Below are positions 46,101 through 58,300 of a DNA stretch of 64,000 nucleotides, piece by piece. Positions within the stretch are counted from its first letter, which is position 1. Every line of letters starts with the position of its first letter. The stretch spans positions 310,001 through 374,000 of the forward strand of contig CADCXA010000031.1 in NCBI GenBank assembly GCA_902806565.1, in the 5' to 3' direction. A program made the position numbers and the translations under genes. This DNA comes from Hypoxylon rubiginosum. Taxonomy: Eukaryota > Ascomycota > Sordariomycetes > Xylariales > Hypoxylaceae. The notes beneath the pieces are model-generated. The model was not told the DNA's origin, did not search any database, and saw nothing but the letters and a program-made list of their open reading frames with translations.

Positions 46101-49100
46101 ACCAGATGTACATATACTGCTTGCATGTACAATTTGCGAGATAGGTTATCATCAAGCCTAGAACTAACCACAATTCATTGACACTCCCGTTCAGCCTCAT
46201 ACCCCACGCCTGTCGCAGAAACCCACGTTGCCAGACGAGGCCACATGTATTTGGCGTTATACCAGCTGTCATAGTAAGGGTCAAAGGAAATATTATCGGA
46301 GCTATAGGCGGCTTCCGGGTTCATTCTCGTAACATGTCCTACCTACATTGACTCATCAATCGATATAAGCTTGAAGTATTGTCCTAAACCGTCGTTAAAC
46401 TGGCCCGTCTCGAAGTTCGGCTCCCCACATATAACGGCTAGGGCGGGCAAATCCTCGAGGCGGAGATAAGGATCCGATTTACGATACCGTCATACTAGTT
46501 TCCACAAGGAGACGGGGAGACTACCTACGGCTGCTACGCTCTAAGCGAGTGGTAACGCTGAATCGTGTTGCGTCGAACGAGTTGAATCGATACTGGGATT
46601 TTCTTGTAAGAACCTAGTTTCATGGTGTCGCTTTCACGGTATGGGCGATTGGTATACGCGTAAGAAAGATGTGACCGGCGGCTCTGTGACCTGGAAATGG
46701 CAAGTTGGTTTCATAAAGATTTAGCAAAATTTTGATGGCGTCTGCAGGTTAATAGATTGCTAACACTTTCTGTAAAAGGGCCAACTGAATGGCACCACGA
46801 ATTGGAGTGGAGCTAGGCGACCCAGGACTGCCATGGAAGAGCGCCAGGCCCTGGCTCCAACGTATGGATGCCAAGAGCCGGTTGCATCCCTATGGGTTGC
46901 ACAAGCGCTGCGATCTGCGTATGTACCCGGTACAATCCTTCGTATCTCGTACCTGAGTCGCGTGGTGCAAAAATTACAAAGTACTGTACAAGTTTTATGC
47001 ACAGTCTGTGTTGACGGGAAAGAAGACACCCCGGCCGCCCGGTGCCGACCCTTCCGAAGACGGGGCAGGGCTTAGGAGGCACCTAGGTACTTAGGTATTA
47101 CACCTAGGACAGCTAAGAGCATATGGCCTCCACGTTGTAGCGCTGACCTTGATCCAACTGCTAGTTTCGAAAGGGTTCTCCGGCTCTGATATTACTTGAT
47201 CACCTGCCGAAGTCCGTACGGAAGCTGATTACGGGTGAGAAAGCCCATCTGTAATCCGTCGATTACACATCCAGCTAACATCTTGAACTGGACAATAGCG
47301 GAAGTCTGAGATGAGATTCCGACATCTCGTGTGACGATCGTCTAGTGCTCTTTAAACTTGGAAATGGATAAACAAGAGCTTCATCGAATCGATTATGTCA
47401 TCCATCTTCGCTTTACAAATACTTGGGTATCCATCAAAACAGGTGGGCACTCAGGCACTTAGATGAAAAAAAAATCAAGCCTCGGCATGATTTCAATGTT
47501 GTTAGTTCTTTATATGGTACCTTAAAAGACCTCAACTTCTGCTTACCAACCGCGAATTCACAACCAAGGGATCCCTAGGTTTGAATCATATTAAGGTTGA
47601 CTTGAGGTGAGGCTAATATTGTTCTAGTTCTGTGTCTTACATATAGATACAGTCTACACTAAAATAGATAATAAAGCGATATGATTCAAGACACAGCTCT
47701 TAGCTACAAAGGGAAGACCCTGAATCATTACCTGACTAATAACAGACTTACATTACTGACAAATCTACATCCAACACCACACACCATGTCCCTTTTCTAG
47801 ATGTTGTGTTACAGTTAGGTAGTTGAAAGCCTAACAGTCAGACAGTCAGTCGGCAGCCTGCTTCCTGACCGTCTACAGAATTCATATATCCCACGTAGCT
47901 CAAGTTACATTGCAGGGAAAATGCCTAACCATTGATACAACAGACTGCATTAGACGAGACGGTTGATTGGTGTTGCGATTAACATGAACAAAAGAAAATG
48001 CATTCGGACAATGCCCGTCGCCGGCCGGCGCAGAACCGCAGATAGCACCATAGCACCATAGATGTAGAGTACAACGAGTCAAATGACTAGAAAAATGAGA
48101 AAAATGGTGCGAAGGAATACCCGAGCAAATCCTTGTCTTATCTCCGGCGGCACACCTTTTGGGGAATTTTATGCATGCGTGTACCCATGTATCCAATCCG
48201 TTGTCCCCATAGAAATAACATGTGTGCAAGCATATATGCAAGGTATTCGGGTACTAGCGCGCCGGCCAAGTCTAAAAAGTCTTGCGTCTCAAGCCCTTTC
48301 AAGCCCTTTCCAATCCCGTGCCGTTGTTGGATTTAAAGTTGCGGTATGGCGCTTGCGTCGCGCGATGGACTAGAAGTACCGTGTACCGTGTACACAGGTA
48401 CATAGGAGCAGTGTTGGAGGGGTTGGAAGGTCGTAGCGGTCGTAGCAAATAATTCAATACCTGAAAGGTTCAATGTTGCTCTAACTTCGCTTTCGCATCC
48501 TTCTTCATACCCGCGAACCTCATATTCTTAGCATATTCTTAGCACAGCAGCCACAGATGCACACACACACACACACCACACAAACTCTCCCTCTCTCTCA
48601 TTTTGTGCTTTGTCTCAAATGCATAAACCCGTCGGAATGGGACCCTAGCTTAAGAATGGAATGTACTTGTACTTGGCCCTTCCAATGTCCTGTCATCAAG
48701 GTCGAGATAGATCCATTACTCATAAGTCCACTTTTGGGAGGAAATCCATCAAATCCATGACCGCAGATACACACATTCTACCCAATCACCCCGTCACCCT
48801 CGCCCTGTCTTTGTAGTTTCCGCCTACATCCCTGTCCCCGTTGTATCCGGACACTTTTGAGGTTATTATGTATGTACAGCAACAAAGACCGGCCTTGGGT
48901 TTCTCATCACTTGTACTGTGCCATTCTGTGGTCTGTGGCCTGTGGCTCTAGGTAAGCGTAGTATGTATGTGTGGTGGCCTGCGTTGCCCGCGTTGCCTGC
49001 GTTGCCTGGGTAGAAACTGAACTTCCTTTATTATATAACATTGTACCTCCCCTTTCCTCCGACTCTCCCTTCCGCATTCCGGTCGCACGATCTTGGAATT

Positions 49101-49452
49101 GCCTCCCGCCTGTAATTCCTCGATACCAGCCGCCAGCCACCGGCCTTCAACCCTCCCTTCTCGCGACCCTCGGCCTCGGCTCAATTTGCTTTCCCTCTCG
49201 CCATCTGCTGCAGCATTTATTGGTGCCATTGGTGTAGGTGTGATCTGGCTGGACAATTCCTCTTACCATTTCTTCGCCACCCGCCATCGGGAGCTCCGTT
49301 TTCTTGGGTACAACAGCCCACGACGAATAATCCGGTTCCTTTACTCCCACTCCCCTACCGCAGGCGAAAAAAAGTACGGCATTCCTGGAATATATCAGAA
49401 ATAAGAGACAATTAGTAAATTCTGCCTGCCGCCGTGCAAACGAGGCGTCCCG
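43160..49452. other. 6.3-kb gene-poor region
   Basis: No gene could be supported on either strand. Frames in 44.7-45.5 kb and 46.0-47.1 kb are overlapping shadows without domains or fungal codon bias. Contents include an A13 run at about 45076, TAGGTACC simple repeats, a CA microsatellite at 48560, and the long leader/promoter of the AUR1 gene (TGCGTTGCC repeat at about 48983-49010). A noncoding RNA or a fast-evolving gene cannot be excluded. Confidence 0.45.
48560..48580. repeat. (CA)n microsatellite followed by CT tract
   Basis: CACACACACACACACAC with one slip (CC), then CTCTCCCTCTCTCTC about 5 bases later. It lies about 870 bases upstream of the AUR1-like ATG. Confidence 0.85.
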
Positions 49453-50989
49453 ATGCAGCAGACAAATACCGTCGTCGAAACGGAGACGCAACTCCCTCTC
49501 GAATGGCGCGAGAGGTTGAGCCCGTCCAAGCTCAACACGATACCCGGCCGCTACAATCTACCTCGAATGTTCCGCAGACATTCGTCGAAACAGCAAATGC
49601 GCGAGAATACCACCCCGGCGACGAAGACTATCGCTACTCTACAGAAATCCTTCAAGGTTACCGACACATTTCACCTGTTGAGGACGAGAAGATGGAGCGT
49701 GTTCGATGTACAGCAAGTCGTCTTGGCCGCCTTTACCGTTTTCTCAGTATGGATTATTGAACCTTCGGCACCCATAATAAAGACCTCGGTCCTCCTGGGT
49801 TACCTTCTCCTACTTTTCATGCCAATAACCAGACAATTCTTCCTACCGTCGTGGCCCATATGGACTTACCTATTATACTTCTTCTCCAGCCGGTAAGCAT
49901 CTTCTCTCCAGGCTACCCGCGGGCTTCCTCGGGCCGTATAGCATTGCTGTTGCACAAAAGAGGTTTCTCAGCAAATCAGACCGTGCTAACAGAATAACGC
50001 AGATTTATCCCGTTCGACGTCCGCCCGGACATTCTGGTGAAGGTTCTGCCTGCGCTAGAAGACATTCTATATGGCACGAATTTCTCCAACACCTTTTCCT
50101 CCTGGACGCACCCAGTGCTTGACGTGATTGCCTGGTTTCCATGTAAGACATACCCTCTACTATGATACTGTTACGAGTTTTGGGAAGATCCCAGCACCTA
50201 AAACAGTTTGGCAATTTGCGACCGCAAAACAGTGGACTGATTTTGAGCAATTTAGACGGAATCGGCCACTTCGGACTTCCAGCCGTCTGCTCGGCGATAA
50301 TGTTCTTTTACGCCGCTCCGGGAACAGTCCCCATGTTTGCGAAGAGTTTCGGCTGGATGAGCGTTTTAGGCGTCTCGATACAGCTCCTATTCCCCTGTAC
50401 CCCTCCGTGGTACGAACGACTCCACGGTCTCGAGCCGGCACGGTACGGGATGCAGGGTTCTCCAGCCGGCCTAGCTCGGATCGACGCTCTTTTCGGTATC
50501 GATATGTACACGACTAGCTTTACGACCGCCCCTGTGCCATTTGGAGCCTTCCCCAGCCTTCACGCTGCCGACGCGATCCTCGAGGCTCTCTTCATGAGCT
50601 ATTGTTTCCCTCGACTGAGAGCATTGTGCACGTTCTACGTATGCTGGATTTGCTGGGCGACAATGTACCTGAACCACCATTACGCCGTCGATCTGCTCGG
50701 AGGCGGCATTATTGCATACACGATTTTCTGGGTAGTAAGGAGGTATTGGCTACCACGTCCGCAACCCGGAAAGACCTACCGATGGGAATACGAGTATGTG
50801 GAGGTCGGCCGGACGCAGAAGAGCAAGATGGTAGACGAGGAGTTTGGATACGGCCTGGCGCCAAAGCGGAGTGTCGACGGGGTTGACGAATTCACCGTGT
50901 TGGATAGCTTCATGCACTCGGCGTCTTCTAGCGGAAGCTCGAGTCCGACGTCGATTCGCAGCGACAAGAGCTACAGGAGAGACGATTGA
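49453..50989 (+). CDS. AUR1: inositol phosphorylceramide synthase catalytic subunit (AUR1 family)
   Basis: Exons 49453-49892, 50003-50142 and 50256-50989 (introns 110 and 113 nt; all junctions in frame), 437 residues. A basic cytosolic N-terminus is followed by multiple membrane spans (VVLAAFTVFSVWIIEPSAPI, TSVLLGYLLLLFMPI). Family motifs are present: FDVRPDILVKVLPALEDILY, WFPYGIGHFGLPAVCSAI, FPCTPPWYERLHGL, and the PAP2-like catalytic motifs FGAFPSLHAADAILEA and YLNHHYAVDLLGGG with the His/His/Asp residues. The C-terminal tail is Ser-rich. It moves phosphoinositol from phosphatidylinositol to ceramide in the Golgi. It is essential in yeast and the aureobasidin A target. ATG 49453 is the first in the open frame; the N-terminal 35 residues are less conserved-looking, so a later start (MFRRHSS) is possible. 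Confidence 0.92.
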
Positions 50990-51473
50990 TTAATTGCATA
51001 GAAGGATATGCCATGGGATTTATGATACCACGATATACCTAATACTAGAAATAAGAGACCATTAATAATGCCGGTCACATGGCGAGTTCGCTACTTCATT
51101 CACCATTTATTGCGTCTCTTTGCTGTTGGCATTCTTGGTGGGATATATGTGATATATTTTGACGCTTGTAAAATAATTGGGCTTATTACGTCCATTGTCG
51201 CCATTATATTCCTTCGGACCTTCTCGAAGTAAGGCTCATCGTATCTTAACAACCTTAATTATTCCGTTTGTCGCATGGAGTTGAAAATGCCTACTTCACG
51301 TAGTAGTGTACCTTGCATAGATATGTACTCCATGGGGGTGGCAAATCGACGGCGGCAAACTTGGGAATCAAATCTACCACTGGCCGATATCACCGATACT
51401 CGAATTCCCGACTTCTCCGTACTTTACGGATATACCAACTCGGGTCCTATTAGCAAATGTCGAAATAGTGGGC
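50990..51473. other. convergent 3' intergenic region
   Basis: A+T-rich spacer between the AUR1 stop and the UNC93-like stop. No feature supported. Confidence 0.5.
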
Positions 51474-53134
51474 TTACAACGCCGCGTCTCTTCCAACACT
51501 CGTCCTCGCCACAGCGAACTTCTCCTTTTCATCCAAGTTCAAGACCGTAGGCGAAGCCAGTCCCTCCTCGACTTGGCTGTCGTTGTCGGACGCGGACTTG
51601 GCCTCTCGGTCGATCGGGGTGTGGTCGCGGACGACGAGCCACGTGGGAAAGACTGCAAGGACTACGAAGCGACAAGGTTAGGTTAGCATTCGTCGGGGGT
51701 AAATACTCGATACCACGGGCCATTGCGTGGGAACGAGTGGAAAGGCTTACCCAGCAGGATCGTGTTCACGGCGAGAGGCACGCGCCCGCCAACCCACTTC
51801 TTCGTGTTTAGGCCGAAGCTGACCGCCTGGGCAAAGCTTTCCTGGCCTCGCAGGATGCCGGAGAACCGAGTCAGCTCGGAGATGTTGTCGGTCATGGTGG
51901 CAACGAGATAATCTGCTCGTAGATTAGCACCGTGCCCACCGTCAAGGACTCGAATGTCCTAGCATAAAACAATAGGAATCTTGATTGAAGGGGTAGATAT
52001 GTACTTACACAGCCAGTTCTGCAGCGCCTGCCGCGCGAAGTCCCAGAGTATCAGCACGAAGAAGCCCTCGACAAAGCCCTTATCCTCCCAGTCGTACGCG
52101 GGCGGGTTGCGCGTGTACTTCTCCTGGACGACCCAGCCGTACGTCCACGCGACAATATGCAGCACCACGGCGTACCAGAACCCGACGGCGATCCGCCTCT
52201 TGACGGGCAGGCCCTTGTAGTCGAGCAGCGAGCTCATGAGCTGCGAGGACAGGAGGGTGCCGAAGTTGCCGACGAAGCCGATGAGCGCGCGCGCCCGCAC
52301 GCCGAAGTAGTACGTCTGGAAGTTGTTGTTGTACTGGTTGAAGTACGCGGCCCAGAACACGGGGAGCAGCAGCAGGATATCCCTTCGCTTGCACGCGGCC
52401 CACAGCGCCCGGCACTCGCCCGCGAACGTCGGCTCCGCCCTGATGACGACCCGGGACCCGTCCGCGCGCTGCACCTTGTCCGGCGGCGACAGCGCGAGGG
52501 CGAGCGGCGCCGCGACGCACTGGAGCGCGATGAAGACGAGGTAGACCTGGTACCCGACCTTCCCCTTCGCCTTGGCGCGCGCGTCGTTGTTCATGCCGAG
52601 CACGATGGCGCCGCCGACGAGGGGGCCGCCGGTCCGGAACCACAGCCAGATGTTCATATAACGGCCGCGCTTTCCCGGCTCTGGGTACCCGAGGGCGACG
52701 GCGCCCTCGCTGGCCCAGAACAGGCCCGCGCTGAACCCGCAGGCGGCGGCGCCGACGAGCACGAACCACTCGTTGCCGTACCGGTTGTTCGCGTACAGCC
52801 CGGCCGAGTACAGCGGGTACCCGACGGCGCCGAGGAAGAGGGTCCAGGACAGGCCGACGCGGTTGGCGAGGGGCGCGCCGAACAGGCAGAGGAAGCCCAT
52901 GACGCCGAAGACTAGCGCGTTGGCCGCGTTCACCAGGTACGGCTCCTGGGCGCCGCCCGCGCCCAGGTTGCTCATCGCGTTCCACAGGCCCGGCGCGAGG
53001 AAGCCGACGCCCCCGATCACGAAGGCGTTGAAGAGCGTCGTCCGGTACCACGTCCGCTTTCGGACCTGCTGTTGCCCTGTCGCCGCGCCGTCTGCCGGCG
53101 GCGCGGCTGCGGCTGCGGCGGATTTGGTGCTCAT
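51474..53134 (-). CDS. UNC93-like / DUF895 major-facilitator membrane protein
   Basis: Exons 53134-52009, 51912-51751 and 51661-51474, introns 96 and 89 nt, 491 residues. The N-terminus is an Ala-rich low-complexity cytosolic tail. About 11 hydrophobic spans follow, beginning NAFVIGGVGFLAPGLWNAMS, a signature opening of fungal UNC93-like proteins. Others include FGVMGFLCLFGAPLANRVG, an acid-containing CGFSAGLFWASEGAVALGYP, WFRTGGPLVGGAIVLGMN, and a loop before YLVATMTDNISELTRFSG. The charged tail carries EVEEGL-like and DEKEKF. The transport substrate is unknown; relatives regulate K+ channels in worms. Exon 1 is far more GC-rich than the flanks. Confidence 0.88.
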
Positions 53135-53911
53135 GTTGTCGCTGGTGAATTCTCGTTACGCCGCTTATTCTTCGCTAGGTACAGTAGATCTTCTCTATGC
53201 TCCTAGTGCCTGACTACCAATCACCGGAACGGGCCGAAGTTAGTTTCTAGGTAACAGAAGCGCCACGAGTAGTGTCTCAACTATCGGATTTGAGCAGGAA
53301 ACATCGTCGTCTTTGTAGTTTATATCGTGATACCAATGGTTCGTCTTCCACCCCGTCTCCCCTGGCCATACGTGATGGCCCGCTCCGATTGCGACATTAT
53401 ACTAGACCCGCATTCCCGGCCTCCTGAACGCCAAGACATCGACCAACCCGGTCTTACCATACATTCGGCTCGCCTAGCTACATTTATGCGGTCTTAAATA
53501 CGACTTTGCCGATTGCAACCGTGGGGAGGCGATGAGTTTTTTTTCTCTCGTCTTAGAACGCTAGCTGCCTCGGTTGCTGGTTATCGTGGGATGCTAGGAC
53601 AGAAAGGTGGAAAGCGGACGGGTACATATGTAGTAGAAAGAGTTTTTCTTTCTTCGAGGATTCATGATTTAGGAGGTGCCTCGACACAGTAACTGCTTCT
53701 AGAGTATAACAGAGATTCGAAATTTGGATGTTAATATCTCAAATATAGCAGCGCAAATTACTTTCGTTAGGTCTTCATATAGCCCGCAACTGGCCAAATA
53801 TAAATTAAAATACGCTCCGTTGACCCCCAGAGATATGTTACATTCTAACAATATCACACCCTATTACAAGTTTTCCGTCTCGATAGAGAGATGTATCCGC
53901 ATCCCTCTTTG
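53135..53911. other. intergenic
   Basis: Promoter side of the UNC93-like gene and 3' flank of the LamB/YcsF gene. No gene supported. Confidence 0.5.
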
Positions 53912-54760
53912 TTACCTACAATTACTTCGCAATGCGAGTGCATTAAGATTGCCTTCGTTCTTTATCTGATAGACAGCCTGCCTTGCCGCGGTAGCGTTCT
54001 CTAACGCCCCAGGAAGATCCGAATGAATACATATACTGAATCCTTGCGTGGAAACAGGTATGTCGACCATAACGCCGGATTTGGTCTTGGCCTTCCCCGT
54101 GTCCGCGAAAAGGCGGATCCGTTCGGTGATCAAGCCTGGAGTGGCGGGAACAGACTCCGCGACAGGAACCAACTCGCCCTTTTCGTTGTAGTCGATGTCC
54201 GGGTAGAACTCCGGGATGAGCTTCAGCCCGATCTGCTGGCAGGCTTCCGTCATCTGCTCGGTGGGCAACCCATAGATAGGCACGTCGAATGTGCGGACGG
54301 CACGGAGAACGGCATCGCGGATGGCGGCGTCCCGCTGAATATAGAAGTAGAGCTCCCCGTGTGGTTTGACATGGTTCAGGGGTACGCCCTCTGCCTTGAG
54401 AATTCCCGCGAGAGCACCGACTTGGTATAATATCAAAGCGTACATGTCATCGGGGGCGATGTCCATTCGACGCCTGCCGAAGCCAAGGAGATCGGGCATC
54501 CCTGGATGGGCGCCAACTCGCACGTTATGTTTCTTCGCGAGGCGAACTGTCCGTACCATGGTGGAAGGGTCGCCGGCGTGAAAACCACAGGCAATGTTGG
54601 CCGCATTGACAACGCGCATCAGCTCCTCGTCGGGCCCCTTTTCATAATCACTACGGGTTAGTGAGGAGACTTCAGGTCAGATGAGCCGACTTACCATCTT
54701 CCATCTTCCAAAGCCTTCGCCCATGTCGCAGTTGATCCGAATCCAACGAGATTCAGCCAT
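53912..54760 (-). CDS. LamB/YcsF family protein (5-oxoprolinase subunit A-like, PxpA)
   Basis: Exons 54760-54695 and 54637-53912, 263 residues. The intron (57 nt) uses acceptor GAAAAG, which joins RINCDMGEGFGRWKM directly to GPDEELMRVVNAANIA in frame; the nearer TAG acceptor (54651) would break the frame. Family signatures are present: NCDMGEGFG, IACGFHAGDPSTM, VGAHPGMPDLLGFGRR, HVKPHGELYF, and the C-terminal ICIHSDLPGA. In bacteria PxpA acts with PxpB/PxpC (KipI/KipA) to cleave 5-oxoproline using ATP. Here the next gene upstream on the same strand (55359-59750) contains fused KipA- and KipI-like domains, so the two products probably act on the same or a related cyclic amide/urea-type substrate. 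It is cytosolic by lack of targeting signals. Confidence 0.88.
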
Positions 54761-55358
54761 GGCCCTGTGAAGCCGGCAGCTGCTAGAAGTTACACAATTC
54801 GCGATGTAAGAATCTTTCGACGACGCTAGGCACAAGGATAATTGTAATCTCTTATGGCCCCCTTATCGTAACTTGTAGTTTGGTTGATAATATAATAGCG
54901 ACGAGACTGCCCCGCAGATACGGGCTCACATATGCCCTGCCCCTGCTACCACATTGACGTGGTCATCTCCGACGATCGCCAGCCAACCGCGGAGATAAAG
55001 GATAGTGATAGGAATGCTCGTTGGACCACTATGCGCTTTGTTGATTACCGGTGACCTACCCGACGCCAAGCTGGAAATAATTATCCGACATGTGTACGGG
55101 AGGATGCAGAGCTCAACGTAGAAGATAAATTAGAAACTCGATGATGCTCTCATCAATCATAACACTGATGCCAACTGCGCCATAGCCATCAATGGTATGG
55201 GAATATTCTCTGTCATTAAAGCGCTTATCGTAACTTCTTCCTTGCTTGTGTCATCTTAGATCGAAAGATAAAGAGGTTTAGATTGCCGATTGAATATCGA
55301 AGCTGGTCATTATCGTGATGAACTCTAAGTTTTCGGGGAACTCGCAATGTATCTACCC
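54761..55358. other. spacer between LamB/YcsF and carboxylase genes
   Basis: 598 bp holding the promoter of the LamB/YcsF gene and the 3' flank of the carboxylase gene. No motif I can name. Confidence 0.5.
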
Positions 55359-58300
55359 CTAATTAGGCTCGTCGAGGAGAACAAGAAGAGTTCCTGGTGA
55401 TACCAGGGTGCCTTCATCTACGAGGACCTCCTTAACCACCAAGCCATCGTGTGCTCCTCCTGCGATAACCGGGATCTCCATCTTCATTGCTTCAAGTACT
55501 ACAATCGCTTTGCCCTTCTCAATAACCTCGCCGGGTTTGACGTGAACCTTCCACACCTTGCCAACCTGCGGCGATGAGATCTTCACCCCCGGCTTGCTAT
55601 CATAATCCAGTGGAGCACTTGCCGGGCGATTTTTCTCCTGATCCAGCTGCCATTCCGCAAGTAACTGTTCTTCCCGAAGTCGCATCTGCTCTTCGGCTGC
55701 TTTTTGCTTGGACCGAAATTGGATTGCGTCTGGTAAATTACTGGCCTCATGTTCTCGGGTGAGTTCAGCTCGAATATCAAACGTAATCTCCTCAACTTTT
55801 ATCTCGTAGGTGCCGGCCTCGAACTGCCGTTCGATCTCCGTGTACTCTTCGAGGCTCACTTCGTAAAATTCAACTATATCGAACGACTCGCATAGCCAGG
55901 GCTTGTCTTCCCTGAAACCTGGGCGTAGCGCGTACATGTCCCACACCGGGATCGACTTCGCAAGCATCATGTAACCACCAGGCTGGTCGGCTGGGTAGAT
56001 GCAGAACATTCCACCACCGAGGCCTATTGTTCCCGGTGGTGTTGATAATCGTGTGGGGTTGTACTTCTGCGAGGTCAGACGCGCGAGAGGGTCTAGAGGC
56101 CATAGTAGCGGCAGGCCGGTCATGAAGCCAACGGTTATGACGAGGAACCGGGTCTTGCGAAGTATGTCGAATACGTCGCTTCGTGAAGATAGGCCATTAT
56201 TTTGCTGTACATAGGTCACGTTGTCGGGGACATAAACAGACTTATCCCGCTGCATGGTCATGTAGCGATTCTCTACGTCGCGAATGGACGGATGATCGAA
56301 CACAATGGGAAGGAGAAAGCGCCGTGACGGCAAAGGGGTTTCTTCAGAGTTGCCCAGCTGTTGAAAAGCCTCAGTTATCGTATGTATTATGTCGTTCTGG
56401 CCGATCTTGTCCAGCTCATACTCGATCATTATAGCTACCAAATAAGAACCGTTAGCTTAGGTGCTATTTGATTGCGTGTTTCTGTCTAGAGGCAACAGAT
56501 ACTTACAGCTAATGTTGACGTGAACGAACGTTCCTGCTATGTTAAAGCTCTCGATGGCTCTAGCGAGGCCATTCGCAGTGGTTGATGTGTCAAGGCCAAT
56601 CTTCTGGGAACATATGTCGACGATGATGAAGCGATCGCTACCCTAAAATACAGCAACATGTCAACTGGATATAATGTCACGTTAAAATGGTGAAGGAAAG
56701 ACCTACCTGGCGTATAGTGAGTCTCGGTCCTCCAGGACTGTTGGGCTCAAGCCGCGCCAATATCGCATCCGTGTCCAGCTTCTCCTTTTCAACAACAAGA
56801 AGCGACACTGGGCTTTCATTCTCTAAGGCACCAGTAGAGATGGTTCTGGCGACAAGCTCGATGAAATTCGATTTTCGTGTTGCCAACTCACAGGCAGACT
56901 CGTAAGATATTGGCGTCAACCTCACCTTATCTCCAGGCTTGAGCTTGCCTAGCTTCCACATATCCGCAGATACGACGGTGGAGGAGCACAAGAATCCGCC
57001 AAGTCCAGGTGCGTCCTGCGGAAATATCACAGGACTATCTCCAGTCCAGTTTATTCCGCCAGGCGAAGGATAGGGGTAGTCGACAACGTTGCTCGGATGA
57101 CTACCACCTTCTTCTCCATGCGCTCGCGCCCATTCTATTTGCGGGCCGAGTAGGCGAATTCCAGTTCTATTACAGTTGTAGTCCACTGCCCACTCGCTGG
57201 AATAGATAGTCTGCCGTCCAGCTGCAGTTATGTAGTCGTCAGAATCATGGGGGCCGTGCATCACGTAGAGGCTCTTAACGTCCGCTGGAGGAATCAGATT
57301 TGACGGTAGTTGGTAAGCTTCGGGAATATCAGGCGACTCGATATGTTTTACATCGAGGAAATCACCTAGTCGAAGTGGTCGACCCTCCGGATAGCGTTAG
57401 CAATACTGATACGCTTCTCAGTGCAGAAAGCTTACCTGTAGTCCGCCTAAAGCGAGACTAGGTGTGGTGGACTTGGATCCAAGCCATTCTGGCCTAAATT
57501 AAAGTTAATGGAGTATTTCAATTAAGGAATATTCTGAAATACTCACACGCTTGGAAGCCCTCCCTTGATGGCAAGATAGCATCTGGCCCCTGGTGTGGCA
57601 GATGCACCTATCTTGAGAATCTCTTTTGGTCGGATTATAACTCTGGACCACATGTCCATTGGCTTACCATCAACCTCCACGGAGAATGGTGAGCCGCCGA
57701 TGGCCACCACGCATACGCTATGGAAGCAGAGTTTAGGTCCGATGGCTGTAATCTCGAGACATTCTGTGTCTACCGGATTGCCAACTAGCAGATTTGTGAC
57801 TAGATGAAGATGAGCAAAGTTCTATGTCTCAATTGTACGCACATAATATGGCATTCCACATACTTGTTGCGGATAAGTCGTCCATAGGACCACTCGCCGG
57901 TATGCCGTAACCTTTTCTCGTCCGTGGCTTGGCTTGCTGAACGGTGGTAAAAGCGCCTGGGTCGATGATATGAATTCCCGTCGTGCAAAAAGTGTATTGC
58001 GTATCAAGAAACGTCGTTAGAGTCCTCCCACTGGAAAATTCTATCTGAAGCTTAGCAAGACGAGAATTTTAAGAGTGAGATGTTGATTACTTACCCGCCG
58101 ACCGTACGATAGATTCGAGGAATTCCAGGTTCGTCACTAGTCCTCCGACCTTTGAAGCGGCCAAGGCCTTTTGCATTACAGCGATTGACTCGCCTCGTGT
58201 GTTGCAGTGCACAATCACCTTGGCTAACAATGAGTCTGGAGGTGAGCGTTAGAAAAGGTACTGGAAGGAAAATTATAAACTTCACCTACCGAAATAGGGG

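Noticed and set aside
52080..53051. Long Arg/Pro-rich frames opposite and alongside the UNC93-like gene
   Set aside because: Byproduct of extreme GC at third codon positions; the UNC93 frame has the transmembrane pattern and splices correctly.
54638..54694. LamB/YcsF as a pseudogene
   Set aside because: The frame fails only with the nearer acceptor; the GAAAAG acceptor restores the conserved KMGPDEELM junction.
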